DNA of 64,000 bases. Source: Polytrichum commune. Taxonomy: Eukaryota; Streptophyta; Polytrichopsida; Polytrichales; Polytrichaceae. Below, piece by piece: positions 1 through 13,002 of this stretch. The notes below the pieces were generated by a model, which worked only from the letters and a program-made list of their open reading frames with translations, was not told the DNA's origin and searched no databases. The position numbers and the translations under genes were made by a program. The stretch is taken from positions 30,367,501 through 30,431,500 of the forward strand of contig OX485805.1 in the NCBI GenBank assembly GCA_950295325.1, read 5' to 3'. Every line of letters starts with the position of its first letter. The stretch's first letter is position 1.

Positions 1-928
1 ATTATTGCTTGGGCCACCTTTCATGTGAGGAGTCTATCCCTTTTGACACTAGTCCACTTCAAGGACATCTCATGCTACCATATTATTCCACCATCCGGGC
101 TTAATAATTCCGTAAGTGCTAGAGTGACCCCACTCAATGATTACAATCCGATGGTTCATGTTTTAATAATACACCAACAAAGCATCACCACTCATAGGGG
201 TGTCAATGTTCATCCACCAATTAGTGTATGTTAACCTTTTTTCATCCACAAAATTTAATCCCCACATGATTTATACCACATTCTCATGTACATACCAATA
301 GAGATGAACTAGAGGTGTGTGTTGTTTAGGTAGAGTCACCCATTAGGAGGTGAAAACAAAGCGAGGGATTCGATAGACTTATAATTTTATGTTTCTAGCA
401 ATTTCCACTTTTAGAATGGCATAGAAAAATTATGAAATAGTTTAGCAAGGTCCAATTGGAATGAAGTTTAGCATCCTCAAGGGGAGGGCGTTGAAGATTT
501 TTTCATGAACTTCACCTTACAATGGATGCTAAACAATGTAAAGTAGCATGGAGCTAGTGAGTGATAAGGTAATTGAGCCTAAAAGCGACACTTCTAGAAA
601 CTTTTGCGCTCATAGGCATGTTAAATAACTCATGAAGCTTTTAGAAAACTTTCATAAATTTGAAGAAGTGTGAAGAGTCCACAAACTTAAAAGTATATAT
701 ACATAATTATTAGCAACCTGCAAAAATCGAAAAGAGGGGGGAGGTGGGCATTTGTTGATGCTGGATTGTTAGGGAGGGATCGCCACAAAATCAACCTGAT
801 TGTGGGTGACAATCTTCTACGGAATGAAGGTGATGTTTCCCTTTTGTGGAACACTTCTTACACCACCTTATTGAACATACACATCCTAGACTAGACATTG
901 GGATTGGTCAGAGTGGTGTTGTATTGTA
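1..928. other. Gene-free AT-rich stretch
   Basis: No conserved ORF, splice-consistent exon or recognisable repeat was seen on either strand. All ORFs are short and low in complexity. Confidence 0.5.
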
Positions 929-1050
929 CTCCCTCCGTCCCAAAATGATTGTCCCACCCCCTGGAGTTTTATGTCCCAAATATTTGTAGGACAAACATTT
1001 TGGAATAAAAAACTCCGGGGGGTAGGACAATCATTTTGGGACGGAGGGAG
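929..1050. mobile_element. Stowaway-like MITE (Tc1/mariner type), 122 bp
   Basis: Both ends carry CTCCCTCCGTCCCAAAATGA and its complement. The terminal inverted repeats run about 30 bp with one mismatch. The element is flanked by TA on both sides (927-928 and 1051-1052), the target duplication of Tc1/mariner elements, and the CTCCCTCCGTCCC terminus is typical of plant Stowaway MITEs. It has no coding capacity. The near-identical arms suggest recent insertion and would let a transcript fold into one long hairpin. Confidence 0.95.
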
Positions 1051-1219
1051 TAACAAATGTCGCATATGATCAATTGTTTTTAACAATGACTTACTTTATG
1101 AAAATTGTTGACGGCTTAGGGATGAAAAATGGGTAGTACAAAAAGGTTGGTGTTAATTTTGCTACTATTGCCTCATAAGGTGAAGAGGCTCCCAATGAAA
1201 GGAATTTGATTTTTAAAGT

Positions 1220-1640
1220 CTAGGAAGCCGACAAGGCTAATGGGATTGAAAGTACATTAAGATGGTTTCAAACCAACTAATTCTCTAGACTGGCGGAGTG
1301 CACTATGCTCCAACAGATAGAGACTACTGTCAACTTGATGGTCCCAATTGAAAGTAAGACTCGAGGCTCCCTAGAACAACATTCTCAAATAGTGATGAAA
1401 ACTTATCTCTAATGAGGTTATGTACAAAATATTCCAACAGGAAATGTGCCTCGTTTTCAACTGCATTGTAAGAGCAAAAGTGGCACAATCTAGTATTTCC
1501 GGAGACATGGATAGTCATCCATCGTCTATTTCCAATGGCAAGTCTATGGTCCAAGGTGTGGTAGGCAACAATGATCATGCGATGTGGTGGTGTGGTCAGT
1601 TTTCTTCAAGTACAATTCATATCCATATTTGAGCATATTC
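1220..1640 (-). pseudogene. Decayed transposon fragment with a zinc-binding, reverse-transcriptase-associated motif
   Basis: The minus-strand reading frame at 1330-1578 contains LCHFCSYNAVENEAHFLLE, that is C-x2-C followed by E-x-HFLLE. This resembles the Cys/His zinc-binding segment found after reverse transcriptase in plant and other LINE-like polyproteins. The frame continues into IRDKFSSLFENVVLGSLES. A related piece lies at 53,887-54,180 on the same strand, so this is a repeat family and not a host gene. No catalytic RT domain is visible nearby. The usual second Cys of the ligand set is replaced (HFLLEY instead of a Cys ending), consistent with decay. Assignment rests on motif memory, not a search. 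Confidence 0.5.
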
Positions 1641-2114
1641 TTGAGGCGGATTTAATATAGTTTCTTCCTTGAGAAATGGAAAGAGTTCCATTCTTTAGCA
1701 AGAAAAACCTCCCCAGTATCATCATCTATTATTTTTTCACGTGCTTGGGTTGTCATGAGTTCTCCAATGAGATAGATCTTGTGATGTCTTCCACATGGTT
1801 GTCGATTTGTGCCAGGTTTTAAAATCTTTGTTCAACTATGTGTTGAGAAACCAAGGTTGCTTTATTAACTAACCAAGAGGGGGAGTAGGACAATAAACCA
1901 ATGTGAAGAACTTTGACACGACTTGTCAAGGTCCTAAATTATCCCGATTTTTTTTTTTTTTTTTTTTTTGGGAGTAGATTATCGATTATGCCTTAGAATT
2001 AGAGAATGAAAATCATCATCCATATAAAATGATGGAATCTTTCCTTGACATCCGAGTTGTTTTTTAACCATCCCTATGTGTTATCTTGTGTTGCCAACTC
2101 TCTTAGACCAAGAC
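1641..2114. other. No gene seen; T22 tract
   Basis: The only clear feature is a homopolymer of 22 T at 1948-1969. It could be the reversed poly(A) tail of a retroposed copy, but no target duplication was found to support that. Confidence 0.4.
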
Positions 2115-2491
2115 CCACACTAAACATTGTATTTAGTGTCACCAATTCTATTTGTCTTGCTCAATACTAATTGTAAATTGCACGTGTAATGTCACCAACC
2201 CTAAATTTAACCTAACATTATTTGTCATTCCTTTTTTTTTAAATGGCCATCATAGACTTCAAATGTTGCAATTACCGTCACGTACTAAGTGATTCTTCAT
2301 CCAAATTTCAGTCATCCATGACAACATTTTCCTACAAAAACACTAGGATGCATAACGTACCAAAAGTGGATGAACAAAAGTTGGAATGACAATAACTTGT
2401 AAACTTTCTCACAAGAAGTGTCATTGCAATATTTACCACGGCGACATAAACCACCATATATATACGACACTAAACACAACATTTAGTGTAG
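2115..2491 (-). mobile_element. CTACAC-family MITE, long class (copy L1)
   Basis: It starts CCACACTAAAC and ends in GTTTAGTGTAG-type sequence, with both arms holding a TTTAGTGTC-containing inverted repeat. The interior matches the elements at 13,003-13,400, 15,141-15,512 and 26,252-26,629; this copy and the one at 15,141 are in the opposite orientation to the other two. It is non-coding. The target duplication is not clear. Confidence 0.75.
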
Positions 2492-3081
2492 CCAACCGCA
2501 AACTATTGTTTGATTGAAAGAAAGCTTCCTAGCATTACAAGACATTGATTGAAAAAAGGACAACATAAGTACCCGTGGAAACCCTAAAGATAGGTGCGAC
2601 AATAAACCCGATGAATTGCATCGATTGGGAACATCAACATGCACGTGGTATATTACGTTCATAGCCATTCCTTTGATTGTGGAGGTTGATAAGTTTGATG
2701 AGCGTGGGACTAGATTTTGTGGTAAAACAACCCTAACCCTAACCCTCTAGCAATATGAGGGTTGGATCAAAAAAGAAGAAGGACGGTGGGTACCAACGGT
2801 GACAAAATCATGTGAGGAAGGGCAAAAGGTCATGATACGGTGGCCTTGTCGGGACGGCCGGGCCCAATGAGCTTTGGGAGGAGTCCTTAGTATGCGTCCT
2901 TGGGCCCCAAGGAAGAAATCCGTACTTTATTGGATCCGTTGGGCATCACATGAACCAAAGGGAATCCATTCCATAGCACTTCGTGGTCATAGTATAGTTA
3001 CCAAGGGGCCATTGACTCGGGGGAAGAGCTTTGGTAATTTGACATTCGAAGCCATGTTGGATGGACGGGCTTCATCATGTG

Positions 3082-3086
<5 letters not shown>
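2492..3086. other. No gene seen; short CCCTAA-type motif
   Basis: About 2.5 units of CCCTAA lie at 2731-2746, too short to call an interstitial telomere. A 109-residue open frame begins at 2874 but runs into the CA microsatellite and the repeat array, and has no recognisable domain. Confidence 0.4.

Positions 3087-3125
<39 letters not shown>
3087..3125. repeat. Compound microsatellite (AC)n-(AT)n
   Basis: About 13 AC units run straight into about 7 AT units, immediately upstream of the 238-bp tandem array. Confidence 0.95.
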
Positions 3126-3143
3126 CATACGTTTTACGTATGT

Positions 3144-4095
3144 GGGTCTTACATGGTCACTCTTCTTACTCGGACACCTTTATTTGAGTGGTATAAGGTG
3201 TGAGTTTGTTATTCAATTTTCTTTTAATAGGACATGTATGTTTGAGTGGTGTATGGTTAGGTGCAAATCTAAGAATAAACACCATGAAAACTATGTCTTA
3301 CAAAAGATTGGATTACACATTCAAAGTTTAGTAACTATGCACACAATAGTCAACACATTTGGGAAGATCTATTGTTGAAGGGTCTTATATGGTCACTCTT
3401 CTTACTCGGACACCTTTATTTGAGTGGTATAAGGTGTGCGTCTGCTATTCAATATTATTTTAATATGACATGTATGTTTGAGTGGTGTATGGTTAGGTGC
3501 AGATCTAAGAATAGACACCATGAAAATTGTGTCTTACAAAAGATTGGATTACACATTCAAAGTTTAGTAACTACTTTGCACACAATAGTCAACACAATTG
3601 GGAAGACATGTTGTTGAAGGGTCTTATATGGTCACTCTTCTTACTCGGACACCTTTATTTGAGTGGTATAAGGTGTGCATATGCTATTCAATTTTCTTTT
3701 AATATGACATGTATATTAAGTGGTGCATGGTTAGGTGCAGATCTAAGAACAAACACCGTGAAAACTATGTCTTAAAAAATATTGGACTACACATTCAAAT
3801 TTTAGTAACTACTTTGCACGCAATAGTCAGCACAAATGGGAAGACATGTTGTTGAAGGGTCTTATATGGTCACTTTTCTTACTTGGACACCTTTATTTAA
3901 GTGGTATAAGGTGCACATCTGCTATTCAATTTTCATTTTATATGACATGTATATTTGAGTGGTGTATGGTTAGGTGCCGATCTAAGAATAAACACCATGA
4001 AAATTATATCTTACAAAAGATTGGACTACACATTCAAAGTTTAGTAACTACTCTGCACGCAAAAGTCAACACAATTGGGAAGACCTATTGTTGAA
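3144..4095 (+). repeat. Four tandem copies of a ~238 bp unit derived from family D MITE
   Basis: The motif GGGTCTTAYATGGTCAC recurs at 3144, 3380, 3619 and 3857, and a fifth partial start lies at 4096. The spacings are 236, 239, 238 and 239 bp. Each unit contains two related copies of TTTGAGTGGTRTA and ends near GGGAAGAYMTATTGTTGAA. The unit matches one end of the dispersed D family (for example 31,100-31,480 and 39,277-39,617), starting within that element's terminal inverted repeat. The array is therefore a partial mobile element amplified in tandem. Open frames of about 80 residues recur in each unit only because the DNA repeats. Confidence 0.9.
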
Positions 4096-6153
4096 GGGTG
4101 TTATAACATTAGTAATTACGGAGTAGGAGTAGTACAAGCTTTAGCTAAGTTATGTTAGAAACCTTTTAGAAGGTTTTGGCTTAGTGTTATACTTAGGATA
4201 GGGTCATACATGTTGATAGGTCTAGTAGCCAATGCATGGTTTTTGTTCATAAGGTTGGGTCGGCTACTTGAAGATAGACCTCAAGAGGTGAGGGGTTAGA
4301 AGTTGAACCGCAACAATGGCCCTTATTGATTCAATTGACCTCACCATATCCACGATGTATGGCTTAGACCCGATGATGTGGCAGTTTTAGCAAGAGTAAT
4401 AGAATTGCCTTAAAACCAAATTCAATTGTGGATTGTGTGTGTGTGAATGTGCGCATGCATGTGTATTGTTGTTTGACTTCGAGTGTGTCCAATCTCATTG
4501 TCCGCATTAACAAGAGCGTTAACACTTATGCATTCATTTAAAGATTTGACATACATGCACTTTAAATAACCATAATGAACTAAAAGAAAGGTATGAATTT
4601 CAATCCGCTTTTTGTTGATGTTACATCATATATTTGCTAACGGAACACAATCCTTGAGAGGTGAAGTTGATTACTAGAAGATGGAAAACAAGGAAAACAA
4701 ACCACTCAAAACCTGCATTCTTTATGCACAACTTGTAGTCAAGAGCGAACATAATAAAGACATGTGTAATGGTGGGATTGATCACGTACACAATTATACC
4801 CATCATTCGAGGTAGAATACTTTATCATAAATTGGGCAAGTTTATGTGATCATTGAAAGAGGAAAAGAGAAAAATCCGCTTATAACTTTTGCGTCTCCAC
4901 TTTGATTTGATTTTTTTATTTTAATTATGAGGTTTAAATCCAATGATATGATTTTTTTTATCAAAGTTTGTGCCGTGCCATGTCATGCCCAAAGTTGTGG
5001 GGCTACAACTTCAAGACTTTTGTACATGGGGCCAAAACTCATTAACATCTCAATGAGAATTGCTTAACCTCCCATAGGCAAGCTAACGATATTCATGAAT
5101 TTCATTGTATATCCAAATCACTTGAAATTTGTTGGACGGGTCAAGAAAGATGATTTCTAGACATAGTGTGGTGGAGAAAGGCGATAATTCTCAAATTCAA
5201 TAGCCTTTTTCCATTCTCCTCACATGATATGATAAATTTTATCATAAAATTTGAATAGGTAAAAGGCCCAGCAGAATATTCTAATGGTCAATAATTTCAG
5301 TCCAAGACAAGGGAATTTGAGGCACATGTTAGTATGTTGGACAAGATGAAAAACGATACAAAAATGTCATGAGTTGGAGTTCTCCGGAGGCCAAGTTTCT
5401 TGTTCAAGGGTTTGAGGTTGCCCAAGAAACTTGTCTTCCAAAGAACTCCCCTAGCAAAACATGTTGCCGTGTTGGCATCTATGTCATTTTTTCATCCATC
5501 CTTGAAGTTCTTCACCAGAGAAGTCTTGGCCATAGTGTAAACCTTGGCTGGTGAAGAACCCATTTCATAGCCAATCATATTGCTCCATTTCCCTAAACCT
5601 CTTGATGGGTGCACTTCTTCACCGCAATTTAAACCATCCTTGAAGTTTCACAATGAAGTTGTTGGAGGTGTGTACAACCATTTGTAAGGTAGACCTTGCT
5701 ACGAGACATTTGATGGCTTATTAGTTGTCATATGAGGCTAGCCTTCAATTGTCCTCCAAGGAGTTCAATACGTGGGTACATTCTACATTCATGGAGTGAT
5801 AAATGATGACTTCTAAACCCCTTTTTTTACCCCCAACAAGCCCAATAACATGAAGTAAGTTCTCCAAGAGCATCCCCATATCGGGAAAATTCCTCATGCT
5901 CTTAACAATAGTTTGAGTTTTATAAGGTAAGATGACACATTTGACTCACCAAATGTAAGCAATGTTTGTCATTGCCTATTGATAACAATGGCCTCTTTTT
6001 GGAGGAACTTGTATATATGATAATGTTTCCCCAAGCAATACTTTCAAAGTGAGGTCTTTTGTAACATAGTTAGTGGATCATGAAGAGTTTGTTTGAAACC
6101 ATTTGAATTAGAGTCAAAACTTGGCGAAAATTTTGGAATGTAAACTTGGAGAT
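4096..6153. other. No gene or clear repeat seen
   Basis: Unique-looking AT-rich sequence. A short (TG)n run lies near 4437-4450. Open frames are below 62 residues and have no domain signature. Confidence 0.45.
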
Positions 6154-6378
6154 GTACACACAATGTAATATTTAGTGTCACTTACTATTTGGAGTTGTGA
6201 AATGCTATATTTACTATATATATATATAATGTTTAACCCTAAATTGTCGAATTGGTTGTTTGGACACTATAAAACATTAACAACTTTGCTTGGTAAAAAA
6301 TTACTTCAATAGTAAAAAAGATACAGTGTTGCATAATTGAAAAATAGTAAGTGACACTAAATATCATATTTAGTGTAG
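6154..6378. mobile_element. CTACAC-family MITE, short class (copy S1), 225 bp
   Basis: The 32-bp arms at 6154-6185 and 6347-6378 are inverted repeats sharing ATATTTAGTGTCACTTAC. Each arm is itself near-palindromic around CACTAAATAT/ATATTTAGTG. The interior is AT-rich and non-coding. Copies of matching size and arms lie at 14,087-14,316, 14,365-14,593 and 21,885-22,109. Confidence 0.85.
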
Positions 6379-8849
6379 TTGGGCATAACTCATGTGAACC
6401 TACTTTACACCTCAAAGTTACATATGGAGGTGAATGCTTGCTTGATGTGTAATTTACGCAACTTGAAATGAGCTACTCTTTGCACAATTTAGCTCCAAAT
6501 ATTTGTTGATATCACATTTTCTTTAATCGCACCTCCAAAACCTATTGACAAGTATATCCGCATTATGCTCATATCTTATGCAATGAGAATTAAAGAAGCC
6601 ACACTATGTTTATGAAAGTGGTGCATTGTTCGATTTCCTAGCAAAGAGTAGAAATAGTTTCACCTTCTACGTGCAATCGAGCCCCAAGCATTTGGAATTT
6701 TGAGTTATACATAGTCTTGCAATTTGATGTTATCCCATATATTTTGGGGATAGCCATAGGATGAACTTTTAGAATCAACCCTTCTCAATTTCCCTATGGA
6801 GAAAACTTTGATTTGTTTTAAGTATCCTACTATTGTATACAAATGAATATCTACAAAGCCATGTAGATTAATTGTGGTAACTCCATCATATTATGGCCAA
6901 GTTACGAGAGATAAAGAAGGCAATTTTTTTATAAATCATATGGTACCCAAAAACTATATGCATGAGATTTTAAGATTATTTGATGTTGGACGGGATGTCA
7001 ACATGCAATAAGTGGAGCTTAACTATTGCAATTATATGGGGAAGAAGTAATTAACTATCAAGAGGACAATTAAAGGGTTCATGAGATCAATGAAGGTTGA
7101 AGCAAGGAAGCTTCCTTTTTTGGGTTAACGTGTGCTTGTTTTTAATTATGCAATGAAACTATCGTTTAGCAAATCGGGCAATGTTGAAACCCGAAACACA
7201 TCCAAATATACATGATGACACCCACATGTTCAATACGAGCCTGACACTATGGGAAATGCGGTTCTTTACCACTAAACATGGATGAAATCTATAAATATAG
7301 ACTAAACATCTATCATTGTCGTAGATCATAGAACCAACAACTCATATTGAAGTAAATCTAGACATATTTTGAAAAATCAGAATTTTCTTCCGATTTAATG
7401 GGTAGATCCGTCGATGTAGTTTTGACATACCTAAATTTCATAGGAGATATGTGAATCCTTAGTGATTACTTGAATGTTATCTTATTAAAATAGAATAAAA
7501 TACATAAAATACATATCAAACATCGAATAATGAAAATGTAATAAGAACTGCTATATTATTATTATCATAATGGACTTTGCCTATTCTATATGAAGATCTA
7601 ACTATATAATCCTAACATATGATCCTACAATAGAAATCAACATGTTATGGACTTGGACATTCCAACATCAGTTCATCCAGTGGAAGAGAAAGTGGTAAGG
7701 AGCCGCAATTCCTATAGTGAATTTTTTTCTCTCTAAAATAGACATTTGATACAAACAAGAAATAACCATAATACAAAGAAAATAAATTGTTGCATGTTTT
7801 TACATATCCTCCATGGTCATGAATTTCATTCCATCCTCTTTTTATAAATATGTGTATTTCTCAATACCTATTGCAACTTGAAACTATAAATGTTGTTGAC
7901 CACATGGTGTACTCAAATGTTGCCAAAATGAATTCGTGTGCAAGGGGGAAGAAGTGGGCTCTAATCACTCACCATCATCGGTCGGCCTCAAATTTTCACT
8001 TTTAATGGCACGCACCTTTGAGCAATCATTTGAAGGGTTGAGTTACCCATGAATCTTGAAGACCAAATTGATAACGTGAGGCAATAAATAACGGCTTCAT
8101 CAATTCAATGCGAAGAAGGAGACCAACAACTTATGAGTGGGCCAAAGATACACACATACGATATATAGTTGGTCGCCGGATGAAATGTGCTCCTTCACTA
8201 CCATGGTTGAATGGAGCTACATTGAATACTCCTATTAGTGTGGGTGAGAATTTAGTGTGGAAACAAATATCGTGGGCCACTCTAATTGGCCAGTGGGGGT
8301 GGAAGTAACACGGGTCGAAGATTCAGGGTTTTCCACTTAGTTTTCCTTGAGACTTTCAGCCAACATCTTACAGAAAAATAAAATAGTTGTATCTTATAAT
8401 AATAGCAACATAAAGTAAAATGCCAACCCAAGTCAATTTCCTATGAAATAGTTAACATGGCATGCACTAATAGGATTATTTAGTGTGGATATGGCTCTTC
8501 GATAACAATGTATGTTACCATCGAGGAGGGATTAGGTGTAGGACCCCTATTGGGCACTATAAAAATACCATGGATTTAGGATGTAAAGCCTCCTCTTGCA
8601 TGTAAGTTGAGGTTTGTAGATAGTGAGGTTTGTGGCCCCACTGAGGGCGCTTCCAACCCTCACAAAGAATTTGGGCCATTGGATTAGCTTGGGAACTATC
8701 TCGTGCAAGTTTCGATTACAAATCACAAAAATTATTATTATAATTCCCAAGCTCTAGAATGGGGGTCAAGATGCAGAAAATTCTAAGATGTCAAAGTGAC
8801 GATTATGTTTGTCCTTAAAAGTGGTCATGTAGGCCCTCTTGAATGTGTT
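6379..8849. other. No gene or clear repeat seen
   Basis: About 2.5 kb of AT-rich sequence. Nothing was assigned on either strand. Confidence 0.45.
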
Positions 8850-9030
8850 AATTATTGAACCTAGAGTGTTGTGTGTGTTTTTGAGCATGTGAGGAGCACA
8901 TGGTCCAATGCCATCATTATAAGTTTCTTTGGGTGTCCATTCTTAGTTACCAAGATTTGCCATACACCACTCAACACACAAGTGTCCAATCTATAAGCAT
9001 GTGAACACATAAGGCCCACATGTCGTAGGT
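8850..9030 (+). repeat. Family D element, truncated copy
   Basis: It matches the right half of family D: a GAGCACATGGTCCAATG block, CACCACTCAA, AAGTGTCCAAT, and a terminal ACATAAGGCCCACATG. The left half is missing or too diverged to see. Confidence 0.6.
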
Positions 9031-10098
9031 GATGAACAATTTTGCACTTTGGTGTGAAGATGCTAATTTTGGGAGGTGACACATGGATACTCATAAATGT
9101 AATAAACTAGTAGAAAAGTGACAAACCCATGATACGTTTCAATCTTTAACCTTGTAACGGCCTATTTATGAATAACTCTCATATGCATATATGACATTTC
9201 ACGATCCCATTCAATGTTTTACAATCAACACCCACTACCAACACATGAGTTACAGATAAGAAATCTACATGCATCACCAAAAGAAATATGCAAATCTACC
9301 ACTGTGATGGATTTACATGTTTTCCACTGACACATGACACTATTTCTGGTGACATATGTCAATTACCCCATAATGCATTATCATGTAGTAATTCTACGTC
9401 GAACGTAGATTTGTTTGCCTTCATTAATACATTTGCTACAGTTGAAAAATAACATGGTTATTTATACAACTTTCTAATTTTTACCTTTTCTCCTTTCCCT
9501 TGTGCAGCTCGTGGTATTAGCCAACCTTTATACAACTAAACAAGTTGTTGTTGATCACGATTTTATCATAGTTTTACGAAGGAAATCACTACTAATATAA
9601 ATTTGTGGAGGTAGTAATGTCAAATCTCAAATTTCACCATTTAAAGCTCATTGAAAGTCGAGATTCACCGTTTCCTTCGACCCCAAGCTAAAAATTGCAA
9701 TAGAGACGACACATTCTATGATTCATCTTTGCATTGAAGTGGAAGTTAGGTTAGTACTCCTTGGTGCTTTTAATCGTTAAATGGGAAGCTTGAGTACGCC
9801 AGCTGTGAGTGTCAGATTGGATGTAAAAGCCACACATGGGCGCTTGTACCATTTGCCAACCTTATGGGTGGGGGGATGGATGGATTGGAAGCCCCATCCA
9901 CCAAGGATGACATCCATCCAATTCCTCATTCAATGCCACCTGCCCGTTCGTCCGCCAACGTGAATTTAAAATCACCGGTCATCAATGTAACTTACGTTCA
10001 CATTGGGTGTCAGCCGGGCTAGGGTTTAAGTTCGTTGGCTTTTTGTTTTGGCCTTTTTTTTTAGACGTTTTCGTCAAGTGCTCGTTGGGTTTGGAAGT
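9031..10098. other. No gene seen; GC-richer island at 9781-9965
   Basis: A ~180-bp segment with higher GC than its surroundings contains an open frame of 60 residues, but no motif, splice pair or second copy was found. Confidence 0.35.
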
Positions 10099-10490
10099 AG
10101 AATAGAGCCACCCATAACCGATCACTCGAGACATTTTGCGCCAAATCTGGAGAAGTATAAGGTGGTGCAATTTTTTTCCCTGTGTGGGAAGATAGAAATC
10201 ACGAGGATTGTGAAATTTTCGGTAATTTTATTCGTCAAATTGAAATAACCTGTGATATTTTGAAGCCAAAAGTTGGTTTAAACATAGAACCAATGTCTAG
10301 AGTCTGCCATACTTATTCATTGTAATTGTTCACTCCTCCTTAAAACTAGGACATGTGTCATGGCATTATTGGTTCCGGCCCAATTGAAATTCAGTCCCAA
10401 CCTGATCGAAGTTCAATCCCAGCTTGGTCAAAATTTCGGTTCCTTATAGATTGCCGATGGGGTCTTGATCAAGAATAGGTGCCTCTACTT
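10099..10490 (+). repeat. Dispersed repeat H, copy 1 (~390 bp)
   Basis: It aligns along its length with 12,372-12,775. Shared blocks are GAAGCCAAAAGTTGG-like sequence, CTAGAGTCTGCCATA, GACATGTGTCATGGCA and TAGATTGYCGATGGGGTCTT. Both copies are in the same orientation about 2.3 kb apart. It looks old, with many substitutions. A decayed LTR pair is possible, but no TG/CA ends, primer site or target duplication is visible. Confidence 0.75.
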
Positions 10491-12064
10491 TATTTGATGT
10501 GATGGAGAACTTTGCCCCCTTTTTTTAGGAACTTGTATTAACTTGAGATTTTATGGGAACCAATCAATGTGGTTCATATCACATTTTGTTTCACATTTAC
10601 CTATCATTGGGGGTGTAGTCTGAACCTGTCAAATATAGGTTTGTTGCTAATTCATCCTAGTTTAATCTTAGTAGGTTGTTCAGGTGTTGAGTTGTCCAAA
10701 AAGTCTAGAAAAATCCCCCTCTTTCATAGGCGATACAAAACATAATCCATAAATACATGTAATGTGACCTTATCAATATTGACCCAAAAAATGTTTTTGT
10801 TTATGGAGTGAGGGCGCCACATGTTACACAAGGGTTGGTTGAAACACCTAGAAAACTTGATGTGGGATGAAATCAAGTTCAATTATGGGGAAGCAAAGCA
10901 CCTAAACTCTATAAGGCACTAGTTCAAATTTTGTGCATCTATGTAAACTCACTCGTCATGGATGAAGGGGATAAAAACAAGCCCCTTTATATCTTCAAGG
11001 CCACTTGATTTCAACTTGATCACACAAGACTAATTTGGACTAATTTGGTGCCTTTGTTACAATAAATGGAGATAAAACACATAACGTTGCAAGTTATATG
11101 TGAGCTCTATGTGGTTTCACCTCCCTAATAAATAAGTTTATCTAGACACCACAAAGCTCAGAGAGAGGGCATTATCATATACAAGCATGTATATCATTCA
11201 ACTACCATAAAAACCCTAAAAGAAGAGTAGCCTAGAGTTGGCGATTTGTAGTCGACCCAAGAGTAAAATCAACTTTAGAGATACCAAATCAGTCTAGTCT
11301 AGACCACTTGAGATGAATCGACCAAAATCCTACATGGGGTCAAGTTTTTATGTTGGATGGAGGAATAATACGCTTGTAAAATGGGATAATATCCTCTTAT
11401 TTTCCTACCAACAAAGGTCAATGAAGTTGTTTAGACATTGCATAAACATTCGGTTGGGTTGGTTGTCTTTTGGGTTCTTTCTGCAATTGAGTTTTTAATT
11501 TGTGCCAAAAATGGAAGAAAGACATTGTACAAACATGAACATCTTCAATCGACAAACCCTAAACCCTAATAAACAAACATAAAAATAAAATCACTATAAG
11601 TAGGAATGTATAATACGGTATAACTCCGGATAGTAAGTGACTCTAAATAACGTAACCATAGTGGAATGGGAAACACCAATGGCTTCAAATTGAAAAAAAA
11701 ATTCTCTTTTTTCTTTTAAAACGGGGAATACTTTACCTACTATTAGTGGCAATAACAATCTTCAATTGATATTTCACAAAGGCACGTCCGAAGAGTAAAT
11801 CTCAATGGTAAACCTCGAGGACTGATATTCGTTTAACCCATGGAAGTTGTCAACTTGGATTTAGTGTGGGTACATAAATTGGGTGAGCTACTTGGATTTG
11901 GGATGAAGAATCACACTAATTCATGGAAAGTGGTGATGTTGGTTAAGTGTGGCTCACAATCATACCGTTTGCTTTCAAACCATTTATTAACATCGCATGT
12001 GGATGGATGTCATTTGGATCATCATAATAAAAACAACAACAAAATCAATAAGAGAGTATAATCA
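10491..12064. other. No gene seen
   Basis: AT-rich sequence with a CCCTAAACCCTAA motif near 11,563-11,577. A short block near 11,473-11,515 (TCTTTCTGCAATTGA) recurs at 60,533-60,575 beside a repeat G copy, so the left flank of repeat G extends into this region. Confidence 0.4.
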
Positions 12065-12371
12065 TAACATTTTTTCAGTTGTATGGTTGTGTTCCATTCT
12101 ATATTTAGCATATGACATGGGCCTCCACTATCTTACTTTCGTGGGAAGAAACTGACACATGTACGAATAATGAATAGTGTTGGTGTGATTAGTAAGAATA
12201 TTGTGAATAGTGTCGGTATTTTCAATGAAAGTGATGCTATGAATAATAATTTCGGGGAATGATGCTAGGATGAACAATGCATCTTGTGATTTTTCCTAGG
12301 ATGAACAATATTTTTTGCGCATAATGTCGGGAGCATAACTCCATCAAATTTCCAATTTCAGCATGAATGTA
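12065..12371 (+). repeat. Dispersed repeat G, copy 1
   Basis: Aligns with 23,146-23,500 and, more weakly, 60,661-60,995. It is marked by repeated GAATAGTGTC-like phrases, GGAAAGAAACTGACA-like sequence, and an end reading CAGCNTGAATGTATNAATAGTA. It is non-coding and directly abuts repeat H copy 2. Confidence 0.75.
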
Positions 12372-12775
12372 TAAATAGTAGAGGAGTGGCGTCCATAACC
12401 AAACACGTAAGAGATCTTGCACCAAATTTTGGAGAAGAACAAGGTGATCTAATTTCCCCAGTGTAGGAAGACAGAAATCAGGAAGAGTGCAATTTTTTGG
12501 TAATTTAATTCCTTAAATTGGAAAACTGTGATTTTTTAAAGCCAAAAGTTGGCCCGAACATATTACCAACATCTAGAGTCTGCCATAACCATTCATTTTA
12601 AATGTTCATTCCTACTCACTTTAGCATTAAAAATCAAGACATGTGTCATGGCACTATTGGTTCTGGCGTCATCAAATTTCAAGCCCATGCTGATTGGAAA
12701 TTCAATCCCAGCCTAATTGAAACTACGATATCTTATAGATTGTCGATGGGGTCTTGATCGGGAATAGACGCCTAT
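12372..12775 (+). repeat. Dispersed repeat H, copy 2
   Basis: Partner of 10,099-10,490 in direct orientation, with the same order of conserved blocks and a shared end GGGGTCTTGATC followed by GAATAG. Confidence 0.75.
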
Positions 12776-13002
12776 GTTATGACAACATTTAGTTGTGTGG
12801 GACTATTATATGGGCCTGAGCATTTCTAAGAAAACTGTCCATGGACAAAGTTCTTTATGAGACTTCAATTTTTGCTGAATTTGGGTTTATGGTTCCAATA
12901 TAACCCTATTGGATTGTGTTTCGAAGAGGTATGAATTAGTCATACACTATTGAATAATCTTATGAAAGGAGTTGTGATTCTTACCATTGGAAAATAATGC
13001 AA

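Noticed and set aside
3144-4095. CRISPR-like array
   Set aside because: The repeat is ~238 bp with no short repeat-spacer alternation, and the sequence is eukaryotic.
10099-12775. Intact LTR retrotransposon
   Set aside because: No TG...CA ends, primer-binding site, polypurine tract, gag or pol could be found.
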